A DNA stretch of 64,000 bases, taken from the NCBI GenBank assembly GCA_947652605.1, contig OX393577.1:27283466-27347465 (forward strand), given 5' to 3'. Of this stretch, positions 12,058 through 23,344 are shown piece after piece (within the stretch, counting starts at the first letter, position 1; each line of letters starts with the position of its first letter). The stretch comes from Elmis aenea. Its lineage: Eukaryota; Arthropoda; Insecta; Coleoptera; Elmidae. Under the pieces are notes generated by a model. The model worked only from the letters and a program-made list of their open reading frames with translations, was not told where the DNA came from and ran no database searches. The position numbers were made by a program, and so were the translations under genes.

Positions 12058-13515
12058 TTGATATGTTATATTTTTACTGTACTTGTTACTTTTTTATGTT
12101 TTACTCCTATTTTTCATGAAATGAATTAACATTTAAACAAAAAAAAACATAATATTTTTGTTGTTATGATTGAAATATTCAAAATAAGTACCTATGCTTC
12201 AACTGAAATATTAGCCGTTTAAGTAAGGTTTACAATAATTCATTCATTTGAAAGTTGAGTCCATTTGGGTATAACAAAATCTTTATTTTCTTTAGCCATT
12301 ACTGATAAACACTATTGGATAATAAATTTACATTATCTAAACTTTCAAAATAAACGGATAAATTGTTTCTGCAAGGTCATCTCGATTTTTTAAAATAAAA
12401 ATAAAAACTACTGGTATTTGCTTGTTATGTAATAGTCATTATGTGATGGTATACATTAGCTTAGATTTTTCTTTGCGGATGCTAAGTCATTTCCATGAGA
12501 AATTATAACGCGATGTTCTCGTTTCCTTTACAATGTAGCATTTTACGCGCGCAAATGTTTAAAAGCTCGGAAAGTCAAAAGCTATAAAAACCTAAAGAAC
12601 TGCAACGAGCTTCTAAACCAAAGCTATGTTCGTGCAATCTGAGACAAAAGCTAGGGTTGGACCGCGCTCTAATGACTTTTTGATCACCGCTATTGTTTTA
12701 GACGGGTCATTTATCATAAGTTTTTCTCCACTGAACTAACAGACTGTAAACTAATTTTAAAATCTTAATATAAATAAAATTTAGATGGGCGTTTATTGAT
12801 AAAGCGAAGTGAATTTCGGTAAAAGAATAAAATGGGCGATTAACCGCAAATCTTCGATAAAAACTAGTTGTTTCGTAATTTAGCAGCTTATTTACAACCT
12901 AGAGCGTTTGGGGACGATAACAAAAACCTTTTATAAATCAGGCTACAAAATCCGCTGTTTTTATTGCGGCCGTCGTGTTAAAAAACGTGGGCAGCTCGGG
13001 CGCTCGCCTCGGGTTATGAGCCGTGAAAAGCATTCCCGTCGCTGAACCAGCTCCATCAAACCCGGATATTTAAAGATAACGAGAAAATTTTGGACGACTA
13101 TTGATTGAGTTCCCCATATAACAGTTCCGGCTTGGAAATTACAAAATGAAAAAGAAATTTTTAACCATATCGCGTAAAGTGTTAAGTGGTTCACGCTTAA
13201 GCGCTTCACACGGAATAAACGGTCACGTTTATTGCCGAAAAACCAGAAAGTTATTACACATAAATCACGTTTAAAATACAACTTTGCTAATTATTGCGCA
13301 CGTAATTAATTGTTTTTAATTTAAATCTTTAATCTTAACAAACGACACTGTGTTTGGTATAGAAACAACGTTAATTCTGTTTGCATTTCAACTTTGTTAG
13401 TTTCATAATGAAAAAATAAATAACTGTAATCATATTATTTTTGTGTTGATAAATATAAATTAAAATAAAGAACGCTTACCGATTTTTTGGTCTAAAATCT
13501 GTACTTACCAATTTT
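12058..13515. other. unique DNA with a CpG-rich island, possible regulatory or exon sequence
   Basis: No transposon is recognisable here. From about 12640 the base composition becomes less AT-rich. At 12960-13075 there is a CG-rich patch (GCGGCCGTCG, GGGCGCTCGCCTCGG) that stands out from the surroundings. Motif-like strings such as AACCGCAAA (Runx-type core) occur near 12842. A 106-codon minus-strand open frame covers the island (12961-13281), but I do not recognise its product. The patch could be a promoter, an untranslated exon or a conserved enhancer; I cannot tell which from sequence alone. Confidence 0.3.
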
Positions 13516-13850
13516 CAGTGGCGGATTATCGCACAGCCGCAAGAAGCGCGCGCTTGGGGCCTCAGGATGTCGGGGGCCTCAAATATAAAACTGTTAACAT
13601 TTAAATTTATTGTCACAATAATACTAACATTGTTCATAGAAAACGATATAGATCAATAATTAAATTAAAAGTCTATTATTAATAATCTTAAATCTTAAAG
13701 CGAGAAAAGTTTCACTTTATTTCGGTTTTTATATTAACAACTATATCTATGTACATACTTATTATTATTATTATTTCCGCGGAGGTGATCCTTTTTCGGG
13801 TTCCTGTACTGCGACCTATTGGTCTATTGTACATACCCTCTGGTGATAGC

Positions 13851-13901
13851 CCCTTAAAGAAGTCCTGTGTTTTTGAAAAACTTCAGGATTTTCTTTAAGG
13901 G
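13851..13901. repeat. near-perfect hairpin
   Basis: CCCTTAAAGAAGTCCTG and, after a short loop, CAGGATTTTCTTTAAGGG form arms of about 23 bp with two or three mismatches. It lies inside the large hAT-type element, next to the unrecognised stretch 13780-13850. Its function is unknown. Confidence 0.6.
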
Positions 13902-13954
13902 TTTTTAAGGCTGTACATACTTGTTATCGGGCTGTATAAATAAGATGTTATAAC

Positions 13955-14522
13955 CAGGGGTTTGGAGCAGTCCAATTTTTTAGTTGCTCCGCTCCAGCTC
14001 CGCTCCGGCATCACGATGCCTGCTCCAGCTCCGCTCCCGCTCCGCTCCGCGCTCCAAATATTAATAAAATAAGTTTTTTTATTTAAAAATTTGTTTTTTA
14101 AAACAAAGCTAAAATTTTATGAGATATGTGGAAATGGACCAAAAATTACAATATTTGACCCTAAGAAACAAGTGAAGTTAAATAAATGAACAAATTATTG
14201 ATCTTCAAAAGTTAAAAAAAGAAAAAAAAGTTCTTTAAAATTTTTCAAAATTCAAATACAAAATAATGAAAATTAATATTCAGAAAAGTTACATTATAAT
14301 AATTTTATTTCAAAAAAATCAAATTTATTTTATTTATAATTTTATTAAATATCTACTATACCCATGACAATAATTCATAAAAAAAATATATTAGTTTATA
14401 ATAGTAAAGTGGAGCAGTGGAGCAATCAAAATTATTTGCTCCGGGCTCCGCTCCCGCTCCGGGCAAAAACCCATTGCTCCACTGCTCCGCGCTCCAGCTC
14501 CGCGCTCCGCTCCAAACCCCTG
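13955..14522. mobile_element. hAT MITE with perfect 8-bp target duplication
   Basis: The termini are CAGGGGTTTGGAGC at the left and its exact inverted copy at the right, flanked by the same eight bases, GTTATAAC, at 13947-13954 and 14523-14530. An 8-bp duplication and CAG...CTG ends are diagnostic of hAT. Both terminal regions are built from short repeats of GCTCCGCTCC-type sequence. The middle is plain AT-rich DNA, so it is non-autonomous. It sits inside the older hAT-type element 13516-16217. Confidence 0.93.
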
Positions 14523-14795
14523 GTTATAACAGTGTTCTAACAGTGTGTATTTTTTTAAAAACCTATTAAACTTGTCCAAAATTTAAATGAATTTGCTAGA
14601 TCTAACCGTTAATCGTTGTTATCCATTACAATTTAAAAAATAATGCAATTATGAATATGATTGCGAGATAGATCTTTTTCCCAGTAGTTCGTACCTATAT
14701 ATTTTTTATTAATAAATAATTAACGCTATGTTTTTAATTTATGCATGTTCATTAAAACTCTACGATTATCAATAATAAACCATGATCAACATATA

Positions 14796-15516
14796 CAGGG
14801 GACACTATTGCTATTTCCGTAAATAATGAAAATACAAGGTTGGTTAAACGGGACTAAATTTAGTTATTTAGGAATGTATTTTAAAGAAGATCTTGTTTTG
14901 TTTAAAAATTTCATGGCTTGTGTGATATAACAAAAAAACCGAAATCGATCACAGTTTTTAAACTTAAATATCTCGACTATTGTCGCCAAAGGAAAAATGT
15001 TAGTAGATTTGGTTTGCTATAAGAAGGCGATAGTCAGATTTTATTTATAAATTACCGTGCGAGATATTTAACAAAACAACTTTTTTTAAGTGGCAGTCGT
15101 AGTAGGTGATTTCGCTTATTTTTGAAAATAGACATAGGTATAAAATATTATATCATTGTAAAGAGAAAAAAATTATCTTTAAATCTTAGTTATCACCACA
15201 AAAAACTTGTTTCGTCAAATATCTCGCACGGTAATTTATAAATAAAAATCTGACTATCGCCATCTTATAGCAAACAATTTTCGTTTGGCGTTTTTGTGTA
15301 TTCCCATCAATAGCTAAGATATTTAAGTTTAAAAATGTTGATCGATTTCGGTTTTTTCGTTATGTCACTCAAGCCATGGAGTTTTTAAACAAAACAAGAT
15401 CTTGTATAAAATACACTCCTAAATAGCTAACTTTTGTCCCATTTAACCAACCAACCTTGTATTTTCATTATTTAAGGAGATAGCAATAGTGACCCATGGA
15501 AAAGTGAAACACCCGG
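14796..15516. mobile_element. fold-back mariner-type MITE
   Basis: Arms of about 340 bp are inverted copies. ACTATTGCTATTTCCGTAAA at the left is mirrored by GGAGATAGCAATAGT at the right. Inner landmarks CTATAAGAAGGCGATAGTCA and ATTACCGTGCGAGATATTT recur in complement. The left end reads TA-CAGGGGACACTATTG. The right end reads CACCCGG-TA, with about a dozen bases (CCATGGAAAAGTG) not matched at the left, so the left end has lost a few bases. Nested in the hAT-type element 13516-16217. No coding capacity. Confidence 0.85.
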
Positions 15517-16217
15517 TATAGTACCTGGTCAAATTATTAGACCCATTGTTGAGAATCACATTTTTTTAATTGCTTTCGTTTGCGTTAGAAGTAATATTGA
15601 TTTGGTGAATAAAATGTAACTTGTCTTTTATTCTGTGTTATATTTTATGGAAGAAAATATCGCAGTGCTTAATTGGTCAGGGGATTCGCCAGATATAAAC
15701 GCGATTAAAAATATCTGAGGGTTTGTGTAAGCGGAAATATCCAAAATGGGTACTTTGGCCGAGCGAGCACTCGTAAATGTGAAAAACTATAATTCGGAAA
15801 TTTAAATTAAAAAAAAAAAACATTGAAAGCGTGCCCTGCAGAATTTAAGCACCACTGTTTTCTAAGGGGTGCATAAAAAATATGAGTACTTATTTTAATT
15901 TTTTTTAAATATTTTAATAAAATATATCTATGTATAAAAATATTTAGTGTATACTTCCTACAACGTCAATGCGTGTTTATATTAGGTAATCCAAATCAAT
16001 ACTTGGGCAGATATTTAACAATCATGCTTAAAAAGCAAGTTGTTGAATACCCTAAATGGTTCTAATAACTTGGCCAAGTCAAATTGGAAGAGAATGAAAA
16101 ATAGACACAGATGTAAGATAGGTGGGGAAGATAGCAATTAAAGTAACATATTTAGAAAAAGGGGGGCCTCAAACTTGGATTGCGCTTGGAGCCCTCCAAG
16201 TTCTTAATCCGCCACTG

Positions 16218-18335
16218 CTAGTTTAAAACTGTCCTCTGTTTATCAGTGGAGTATTTTCTTATTATAATAATAAAATTATTAATTATAATAAACTACTGAT
16301 GAAGAGACGGCAGTGTCGAAATTGCTCCAGATTTTTGGAGCGATTCTTCGTAGAATAAAAAAGGGAATTGATTAAGCACATAAATATTTCTATCTAAGAT
16401 AAATCGGCTAAATATTACAAAACCATATTGTTCCTATATTTAGAAAACAAATGCAAGCAATTACTTTCAATTTGTTGTTTCTACTTTGTTGTTATTAAAG
16501 GTTTTACAATCCCTTTTGTCCGTTATTACCGAAAAACGTAGTAAAAAGTTTTTAAAATAAAAATTTAAAAGAACAGACTTATATGGGTACTATTCCTTTG
16601 CAGATTTAATTTTGCCCGATATAAAAAAACAGTTTTTTTCATTTTGAAAAAATGTGTTTTAATATTAATCTTTAATTTTAAGTCAAAAATTTTATTACAA
16701 ACACCGTTTTAAGATGTATACATTTGGAACACCCTAATTTATAAAATATCCCAAATTAAGTAGGTACTTTATATTTATTGTCCACTTATACACAGTCAAA
16801 AGTAAACTCCAGCCAAAGTATTTACATTTCTTATTCTTTCATTCCATAAATGTGTTCTAACCATGCTAGCTGTCGTTCTTGTATTTTTGTTTCAACAATT
16901 AGGTAATTAGAAATACATATCTACCATTAAAATATAGATTTAAGTTATTTGATATGTAATGCCAAAAATGTTTAGGGTTGCCAAATAACATTTTGCAATA
17001 ACGCCCACTAAAATTACATTTGCTTTCCTGTTAAAAATTGCAACGGTTTGGCACAAATGTTCATGGTTATGATATGACTGCCAGCTATTAACACTAATAA
17101 AGTTTTAGGAAAATGCATATTAATTATTCATATAATTTTATAGTTTAATGATCTTTGGATATAATTTTTGTAGAATTAGCTTATTACTTATTAGTCTTAG
17201 AAACAACAGCCAATTCTACGAATCTTCAATGCATAATTTAATTTTGAGAACTGCATATTTTTATTAAACGTTTTTAACTTACATTTTTAAGCTTTCAGTA
17301 ATCTATTCTAAATCGCAATTACGTATTAATTTTTAAGTACCTACTGAATTTCAGACTCATTCATGTTTATTGAATCTTATTCTAAAATAAGACATTGTTT
17401 AATAAAATTTTACTTTAAAAAAACAAGTTTTGTATATTAAAAACGCTACAAATTTTAATTTAAGCAAAATATTCATTAATTGCACCAAAATTTTAATTTT
17501 CTAAAGCCATGTACCAATTACGTGTCTGTGCCACTATCGGAAAGTGAGAGACATGAAAAATACAACGCTAAAAATTCAGTTTATATAGTCTGTCGGTAAA
17601 ATAAGGCGGTATTATAATTTACGGGTCCATGTATCCAGCATTTCCTCTTCTCTATGTCCGCAGAATCTCACTCGCCTGCGCGACTCCAATCTGCCCAAGC
17701 GTCCGGCGGTTCTGTCACCACTTCCTGTCACAGACACGCGGATTAAAACGGTACACTTACTAAAATTGCTATGAAATTATATCGACTGAAAATTGTGGGT
17801 CGTTTGTAGATGTCATTTCTGCATTTTATTCAACGGACTATTTTTTATTTTGTTTGCACACGAATGTAAGTTTTAGTGAAATATGATTACGTAACAATGT
17901 AACAGTTGCAATGTTACATTAAAAAATTAACGATAATTTAGTTTTATTATGTCTTTTTTTAAGTGGCTTGGTATACAAAAGAAAAACATTGTTTTAGGGC
18001 GAAATGTTCTGTAGTTATTAGTTACTGTTCTCTGTTTTAATATTGCTACAAATTGGACCCGTGGGACTGCGCTAAGGGGAGTTTAATAATTTTTTCGTTG
18101 AGAATACCGTTTGAAAATACAATGGGAGTGTTGAACTAAAAAGTATGAAAAACAAATATTTTTTTCTAGATAGTAGATACTCTAATCTAAAAGATATATC
18201 TTTAACAAGAATGGTAATAGTGCGATTGTATTAATTTTGAAATCGCCATATGTATTAATATGTCTTGGTAAAGATGTAAAACTTATAGCAGTTTATTGTT
18301 GGTTTTACTTTGTTGGTCATCCATTTAAATAAATA
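16218..18335. other. unique DNA with a GC-enriched patch
   Basis: Mostly AT-rich and featureless. A GC-enriched, unique stretch at 17630-17755 (for example TCACTCGCCTGCGCGACTCC) has no open frame I recognise. It might be a promoter-proximal or conserved non-coding segment. Confidence 0.35.
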
Positions 18336-18815
18336 CATAGGGTTAAATAAAAAATTGTGTTTTAATTTGATTGTCGCACCCCTATAACTTTGTTATTTTG
18401 ACAGAAAACCCCCAATAAAACTTATATTTTTGTAAATCGCAGGAAGTCGTCTTTCAGATGACGTTAAAATGTTTTTTGCTACGGTTTAACATGTATATCA
18501 AATACAGAGATTGTAAAAAACTTTTAATATTTTTTAAACTAATTTTTCTCAAAATTTATATTATGTATGTTTTTTTAATGCATAGTCGAATTTAAATTAA
18601 ATTTTTCAATAGTTTAAATAAAAACAAGTATAGGTATGTCTTGTGTAATTTAAAAAAAAACAGTTGACTGTCTGATATACCTCACCGTAGAAGAAAACAT
18701 TTTAACGTCATTTGACGAAACATTTCCTGCGCTTTGCAAAACTATCAGGTTTATTAGGGTTTCCTCTTAAAGCAACAAAGTTGTAGGAGTACGACAGTAA
18801 GACTGAATCACCCGG
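18336..18815. mobile_element. fold-back mariner-type MITE
   Basis: The arms of about 130-150 bp are inverted. GATTGTCGCACCCCTATAAC at the left mirrors TTGTAGGAGTACGACAGTAA at the right. ATGACGTTAAAATGTTTT and its complement are shared further inward. The right end is CACCCGG-TA. The proposed left end, TA-CATAGGG, is a poorer match. No coding capacity. Confidence 0.7.
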
Positions 18816-19168
18816 TATATTTTATAAAAGATCTCTTGTCAAAACGCTAGACCAGTTTTAAGACTCTTGTCTCTTCATTAGTATCCTATTATAAATAAAG
18901 AGGAAAATTAATTGTTTATTAAACCTATTTATTTGTATTAACAGTTATATAGGTTTAAAGGCAGAGTTTAATTCACATTTTACGTATGGTTTTGTAAATT
19001 GTAAAAGATAGAATTAAGCCAATGCGCTACTAATTTTATAATATTTAGTAACGATTTAGTTCCCACACAACCATAAAATAACATGATCTAACATAGTTGT
19101 ACTATTTTATGTTAAATTGATTAGCATTTTTTTGTCGGTGTTCTTTAATTATAATACAACGCATATTA
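18816..19168. other. unique AT-rich DNA, no feature seen
   Basis: About 350 bp between two mobile elements; nothing recognised in it. Confidence 0.4.
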
Positions 19169-19602
19169 ATAGTATATTACATAACAAGAGTTGTAAGAAG
19201 CATATTACGCACGAGTGGAAAAGTTACGCACGGAGCCGCGTAGCGGCGAGAGCGTATTTCCACGAGTGCGTAATTGCTTTACAACTCGTGTTATGCAGCT
19301 TACTTTTTCTAAGAACACATAATACCTACGTTCTACGATTTTAACGGCTTTTTGGCTAATATACACATGTAATTACGTTGTCTTGTCAATTTTGACGTTA
19401 ACTTACTTTGACATTTCTAGACAAGTGTGCTTTTTTCTTACTGTTTATAACTCGCTTACTATCACACATGCAGGCAGTGTTTGACGTAAGGCTACTTCGA
19501 TCTTTCTAGATCAGTGTGCGTTTTGCTTACCGTGCGTTAGGACTCATTTACTATGCATGCAGGCTGTACGGTAAGAGTCATTTACATTAGTGGTAATAGA
19601 AA
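19169..19602 (-). mobile_element. Helitron-like hairpin repeat, copy 3 (most complete)
   Basis: Reverse-complement copy of the family at 1183 and 11038, uninterrupted and with both tandem units. Read on the minus strand it runs from TCTATTACCACTAATG at 19602 through two units of about 84 bp to a terminal hairpin of about 150 bp. The hairpin arms contain ACACGAGTTGTAA and TTACAACTCTTGTTAT, with an inner GCCGCTACGCGGC palindrome near the loop. It ends at ATACTATT (19169). This copy shows the intact site where the mariner MITE entered copy 2. The 75-codon plus-strand open frame across it is a by-product of the hairpin. Confidence 0.78.
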
Positions 19603-19689
19603 AGCGATGTTATTCTATATTAGGTATGTTCACCATTACTGTTGACATACCTTCAACGTTTAGCTTGAGTGAACGTTGCGCGTCCCTAG

Positions 19690-20120
19690 TTGACTGAAAG
19701 AATTCCTTCAGGCTGTTCAAAGTCTCTTAAGTAACTAAATTTTCACACCGCCAGGTAGTTGTTCAGTTACTTCAAACGTTGATAGGTGGGCCGAAGTCCG
19801 GTGAGTATGCTAAAGATTTATCCAACCGAGACGCCGAAATTTAAGCTTCGTTGTATTATCATGCAAAATTAGAATGATGTTCGGTTTGCATGCAGTTGAT
19901 TGATTTTAACAGTGTAGCGTTAGCAAAACGATCGCGTGGCCTCGTATGGAGTCATTTCAAAAAATGTTGTCCAAATCTACCTCCAATTGTTGTCTATTGC
20001 GAGGATGATCTTCGTTGTTTCAGTCGTCTGTACCTGGTTTCTGAAACCAAACACGGTACGCTACATCAATGATCCGGGCTTATCGCTTTATTGCAGCGCT
20101 GTACCAAATTCAAATTTATT
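19690..20120 (-). pseudogene. mariner-family transposase relic
   Basis: On the minus strand, frameshifted pieces match the C-terminal half of mariner transposase. IILILHDNTTKLKFRRLGW (about 19811-19867) has the LHDN motif with the second catalytic aspartate. YSPDFGPP (19785-19808) corresponds to the YSPDLAP motif with the third. Only about 20 codons separate the two aspartates where mariners normally have 34, so bases are missing. Upstream pieces (GGRFGQHFLK, about 19935-20000) are less certain. Several stops and frameshifts make it dead. No terminal repeats were found. Confidence 0.6.
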
Positions 20121-21159
20121 AAAAAACATATTTAACAAACTTTAGACATTTTATAGCGTTCATCCTATACATATGTCAAAATTATCACTGATTGTGAGTA
20201 GTTTTTGCTCCAATTCTCGTAAATTGTCCTTGGTAAGGAATATTCTGAAATATTCCAATAGTTATTTTAGCACATTGGTGAAATAACGATGAAAACTTTC
20301 TAATTATATCGTTTTATTGTAACAATTTTTTATTTTTAGGTTTATTTTTTGGTCATGCATAGACATAGGTTATTATCAAATTATCTTTAACAAGCAAAGC
20401 TAACGAACGCAGAGGTTTAATTCAACTACATATTACATAATGCGACAACCGGCATTTGCTTAAACCTAATTTATTTTGACTTTATTTTAACAAACATTAC
20501 GAGCGTTATCATTAGATGTCGAAATTAATTTTATTATTCGCCTGAAGTAGCGAAAGAAGAGGCGTACTGGGAACATGCTCGAAAGAAGTTATTGCAGATA
20601 AAACTTCCCTTGATCATTTTAAAACTCTTTTAATTACTTGCAAGGATCCATTATAAGACCTCTCAGTATTTAATAGTGTCTTTTAAACAGGTCAAGTTGG
20701 CCTTAATACTAGCTCTTAATTTACGTGACATAAATTTTGCGTTATAAAAGTCACTGAAATTTGATTACAAGCAATTTTATTACTAAAATATATGAATAAT
20801 GATTTATAAATCTGATCAACGGACGTAAAGCAACGTGTGACTAATTTAAAATTGCAATATCCAACAAATTGTTTAATTAAAATTTCGTAGTTGAGATAAA
20901 TTTTAAGTACCTAAAACATTTTATAATTTTAAAAGCTATCACGACATAATTCAAGTATTGCTGTTAATTTTTGTTTATTACTTAAACTTTTTACACAATT
21001 ATTGATTGTCAGTTCATCTTTGTTATTTTTATAATCGATATTTATTTATTTATTATTTAAGCTCTAAAACCGTATGGCATTAAGTTAGTGCAGCTATCAC
21101 CATTATTACAAAATTAAAAAATTTGGCTAAATTTAACTTATGGTTGACTTTCATAAAAT
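20121..21159. other. unique AT-rich DNA, no feature seen
   Basis: About 1 kb without a recognisable gene, repeat or motif. Confidence 0.4.
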
Positions 21160-22432
21160 CTTTTAAAAAGCATAATAGGTTTTATGTCTCTAAAATCAGT
21201 CGTTTTTGAGTTATTTAAGTTTTTATAAAAATATTGACAGAAACAGGAATCTAAAAAAATAATGATATTTCACAACTTGGCTATGTCAGAACGAATTCCT
21301 TTGAAACTTTGTAGGACAATAGTATTATAGTGATTGTTGACCAGTTAAAATTTTAAAATAACATACATGGTGTTCCCTATGCCCGGTCCACTTAGTCAAA
21401 CTTCAAACAAGAATAAGTCAGTTTTTTTAAATGGAACATCTTATATATTTTAACATTCTCTTATTTTTATTATTATTATAAGGTAATTATCTTCAAAAAC
21501 TATTGAAGGTCAATTATGTCTAAAATCAGTATTTCTCAAGTTATTACGGTTTTCTTGTAAATTTATGAAAACAAACAATATTTAATAGCATTAAACCAGT
21601 AGGCTTTAAAAATATCTCGAAAATTTTGTTTTAAATTTCAAATGCAACTCTATTTTCTTTGATTGTATTTATAATTAATTTTAAAAGAAATACCAATTTA
21701 TGCATTTTTTTTTCTTTCATGGAAGAGGACATAAAAATTATTTATTTATGAGTCTAGTGCAAAAAAAGCAACTAGAAAATCGTTTATTGTATATTTTAAT
21801 GAACATGACTAATTGAAATCATGTTACTAAAAAGGTTCTGTTTATAGAAGCAGTAGATAGTTAATATTAATAGTTTTTTAAACATTAGGTGTGCACTTTA
21901 GGTATATTTAACCTTTTCGGTGCTCTGCACGAGTATACTCGCCAAATTTTTACGCGGCCCAAGATGCTCGAGACGAGTTAACTCGCCCGAACGTTACCGC
22001 ATTTGAAAGTTAGGCGCACTGCAGGCACAGAAAAATTAAAAGCATTGCGCACCGAAAAGGTTAAAAAAGTAATCAAGCTATATGCGTTCTAAGCAGGTAT
22101 TTTTGTCATATTAACCTGAAAAATAAAACTCTTTTAAGCAGAAAAAACTTTAATTTTTATGTACGTTTTTTTTCCATTAACTTTTAATCTAACAAATATT
22201 TTAGTTTAAAGATAAAAATAAAGGAACACTCTGTGTATTATTTTAAAATTTTTCCTAGTCAACAACCATTGTGACACTATTGTCGAACAAATATTTAAAG
22301 GCATTTGTACTGATGTAGCCAAGTCGTGAAATATTATTATTTTTTTAGACTCCTCTTTCTGTCAATATTTTTATGTAAACTTGAATAACTCAAAATCTGC
22401 TGAATTTAAAACCTATATGTTTTTAAAAGAGA
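21160..22432. mobile_element. inverted-repeat element (about 210-bp arms) hosting a piggyBac MITE
   Basis: The arm at 21160-21372 (TTTTGAGTTATTTAAGTTTT, AAAATATTGACAGAAACAGG, CACAACTTGGCTATGTCAGA) is repeated in reverse complement at 22222-22432 with scattered mismatches. The inner edges of the arms read TACATGGTGTTCC and GGAACACTCTGTGTA, which look like decayed mariner-type termini facing inward. An internal segment at about 21510-21560 is a further diverged copy of part of the arm. A 149-bp piggyBac-type MITE has inserted in the right half. No transposase is readable. Confidence 0.65.
21912..22060. mobile_element. piggyBac-type MITE with TTAA duplication
   Basis: The left terminus CCTTTTCGGTGC and its exact inverted copy at the right are flanked on both sides by TTAA (21908-21911 and 22061-22064). 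TTAA targets and CC-initial inverted repeats are the hallmark of piggyBac elements. Subterminal palindromes CGAGTATACTCG and CGAGTTAACTCG fit the palindromic subterminal repeats known from insect piggyBac MITEs. At 149 bp it is purely non-autonomous. It is nested inside the inverted-repeat element 21160-22432. Confidence 0.85.
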
Positions 22433-23344
22433 ATTTAATTTTACATGTAAAAATTATATAATATACTGGGTGTTCCATTTAAAAAAAAAACCTAGTGACG
22501 TATCGGTGCGCAAAAACAAAACACTGTGTACATTTGAAAATAATTTAAGATTATGTAGTAAATTATCACAAACAACTTTTGTATCAAACTTTTTTTGTAA
22601 AGTTGTCACAAGACGAGATATTGATCCCTTACGTTACTTTTTGTACACACTGTATAATATAAACTGCGATATGTGGGTGAACCGCCGTATTAAATTCATC
22701 AAATTGTTGAACAACATATATTCAAATAAAATTTGTTCCTTTATTTTAGGATAACTTCGCGCCCACAACTCGATTCGTTTGGTGAAAATGTACACACCAT
22801 CTATATTTAACAATATACACTAAGAAAAGTGAAGCTCACTTGTTTCAAGAGAGATATTTTACCGCCCGCCTCGGGGAAATCTCCTACCTACCATTTGTGT
22901 TTAATGAATAAAATTTAAATGGCGAGTAAACTAGTTAAAACCGATAATAGAACTTTTTTTTCAAATCTTGAACAAAAAATAATAATTTCGGTTTCGTTTC
23001 CATTCTGGTTCTTTTCGATTAAATCCGTTTATCACTTTCGTTTCCGTTTCGTTTTGAGTCTATTGTTAAAATAAATTAATCTTACTCTTTTAACTTAAGT
23101 TATTTCTTACCCACTTCGCATATTTTCCTTTTTCTATAAAAACACGTTTGATAAGGCATAGAGCGATTTATGTTGCTCTCTGGTTTTTCCAATAAAATTG
23201 CTAATTTTTTAATACATTATTTTAAAAAATGAAAAGGAATGAAGCAAGGAAGTTTTATAAACGTTGTAGAATATTAGCGTTCAATCGTTAAATGCTTTTT
23301 CAGTGTGTTTGTAAAAAATAATCATGATTGATAAAGTAGAAATA
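22433..23344. other. unique AT-rich DNA with one orphan mariner-type terminus
   Basis: TACTGGGTGTTCCATTT at about 22465-22481 resembles a mariner-type end and matches the motif inside 10602-10912, but no partner end was found. A C/T-rich stretch at 22985-23060 with repeated TTTCGTTTC or TCCGTTT is faintly like the interior of the hAT MITE at 59072. Otherwise featureless. Confidence 0.35.

Larger units (their letters stand above)
13516..16217. mobile_element. hAT-type element containing two nested insertions
   Basis: The left end is CAGTGGCGGATTATCGC and the inverted right end CAGTGGCGGATTAAGAAC. Both lead into sequence with GGGGCCTC or GAGGCCCC-type blocks (GGGGGCCTCAAAT at about 13573 and GGGGGGCCTCAAAC at about 16162). 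CAG-initial, GC-rich inverted termini are typical of hAT MITEs. The eight bases flanking each side (CCAATTTT and CTAGTTTA) match at only five positions, so the duplication is decayed or the pair is not original. Two later elements lie inside (13955-14522 and 14796-15516). Without them the element is about 1.4 kb. No transposase reading is evident. Confidence 0.65.

Noticed and set aside
12961..13281. 106-codon minus-strand open frame as a gene
   Set aside because: No domain, no splice context or start that I can support. Kept only as a CpG-rich island of interest.
22751..22782. 32-nt segment after TTTATTTTAG and before GTGAAAATG as a microexon
   Set aside because: Weak donor and too short to assess; likely chance.
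22985..23060. TTTCGTTTCC-rich stretch as a copy of the hAT MITE at 59072
   Set aside because: Only short motif similarity, with no CAGGGCTTCGAA end or target duplication.
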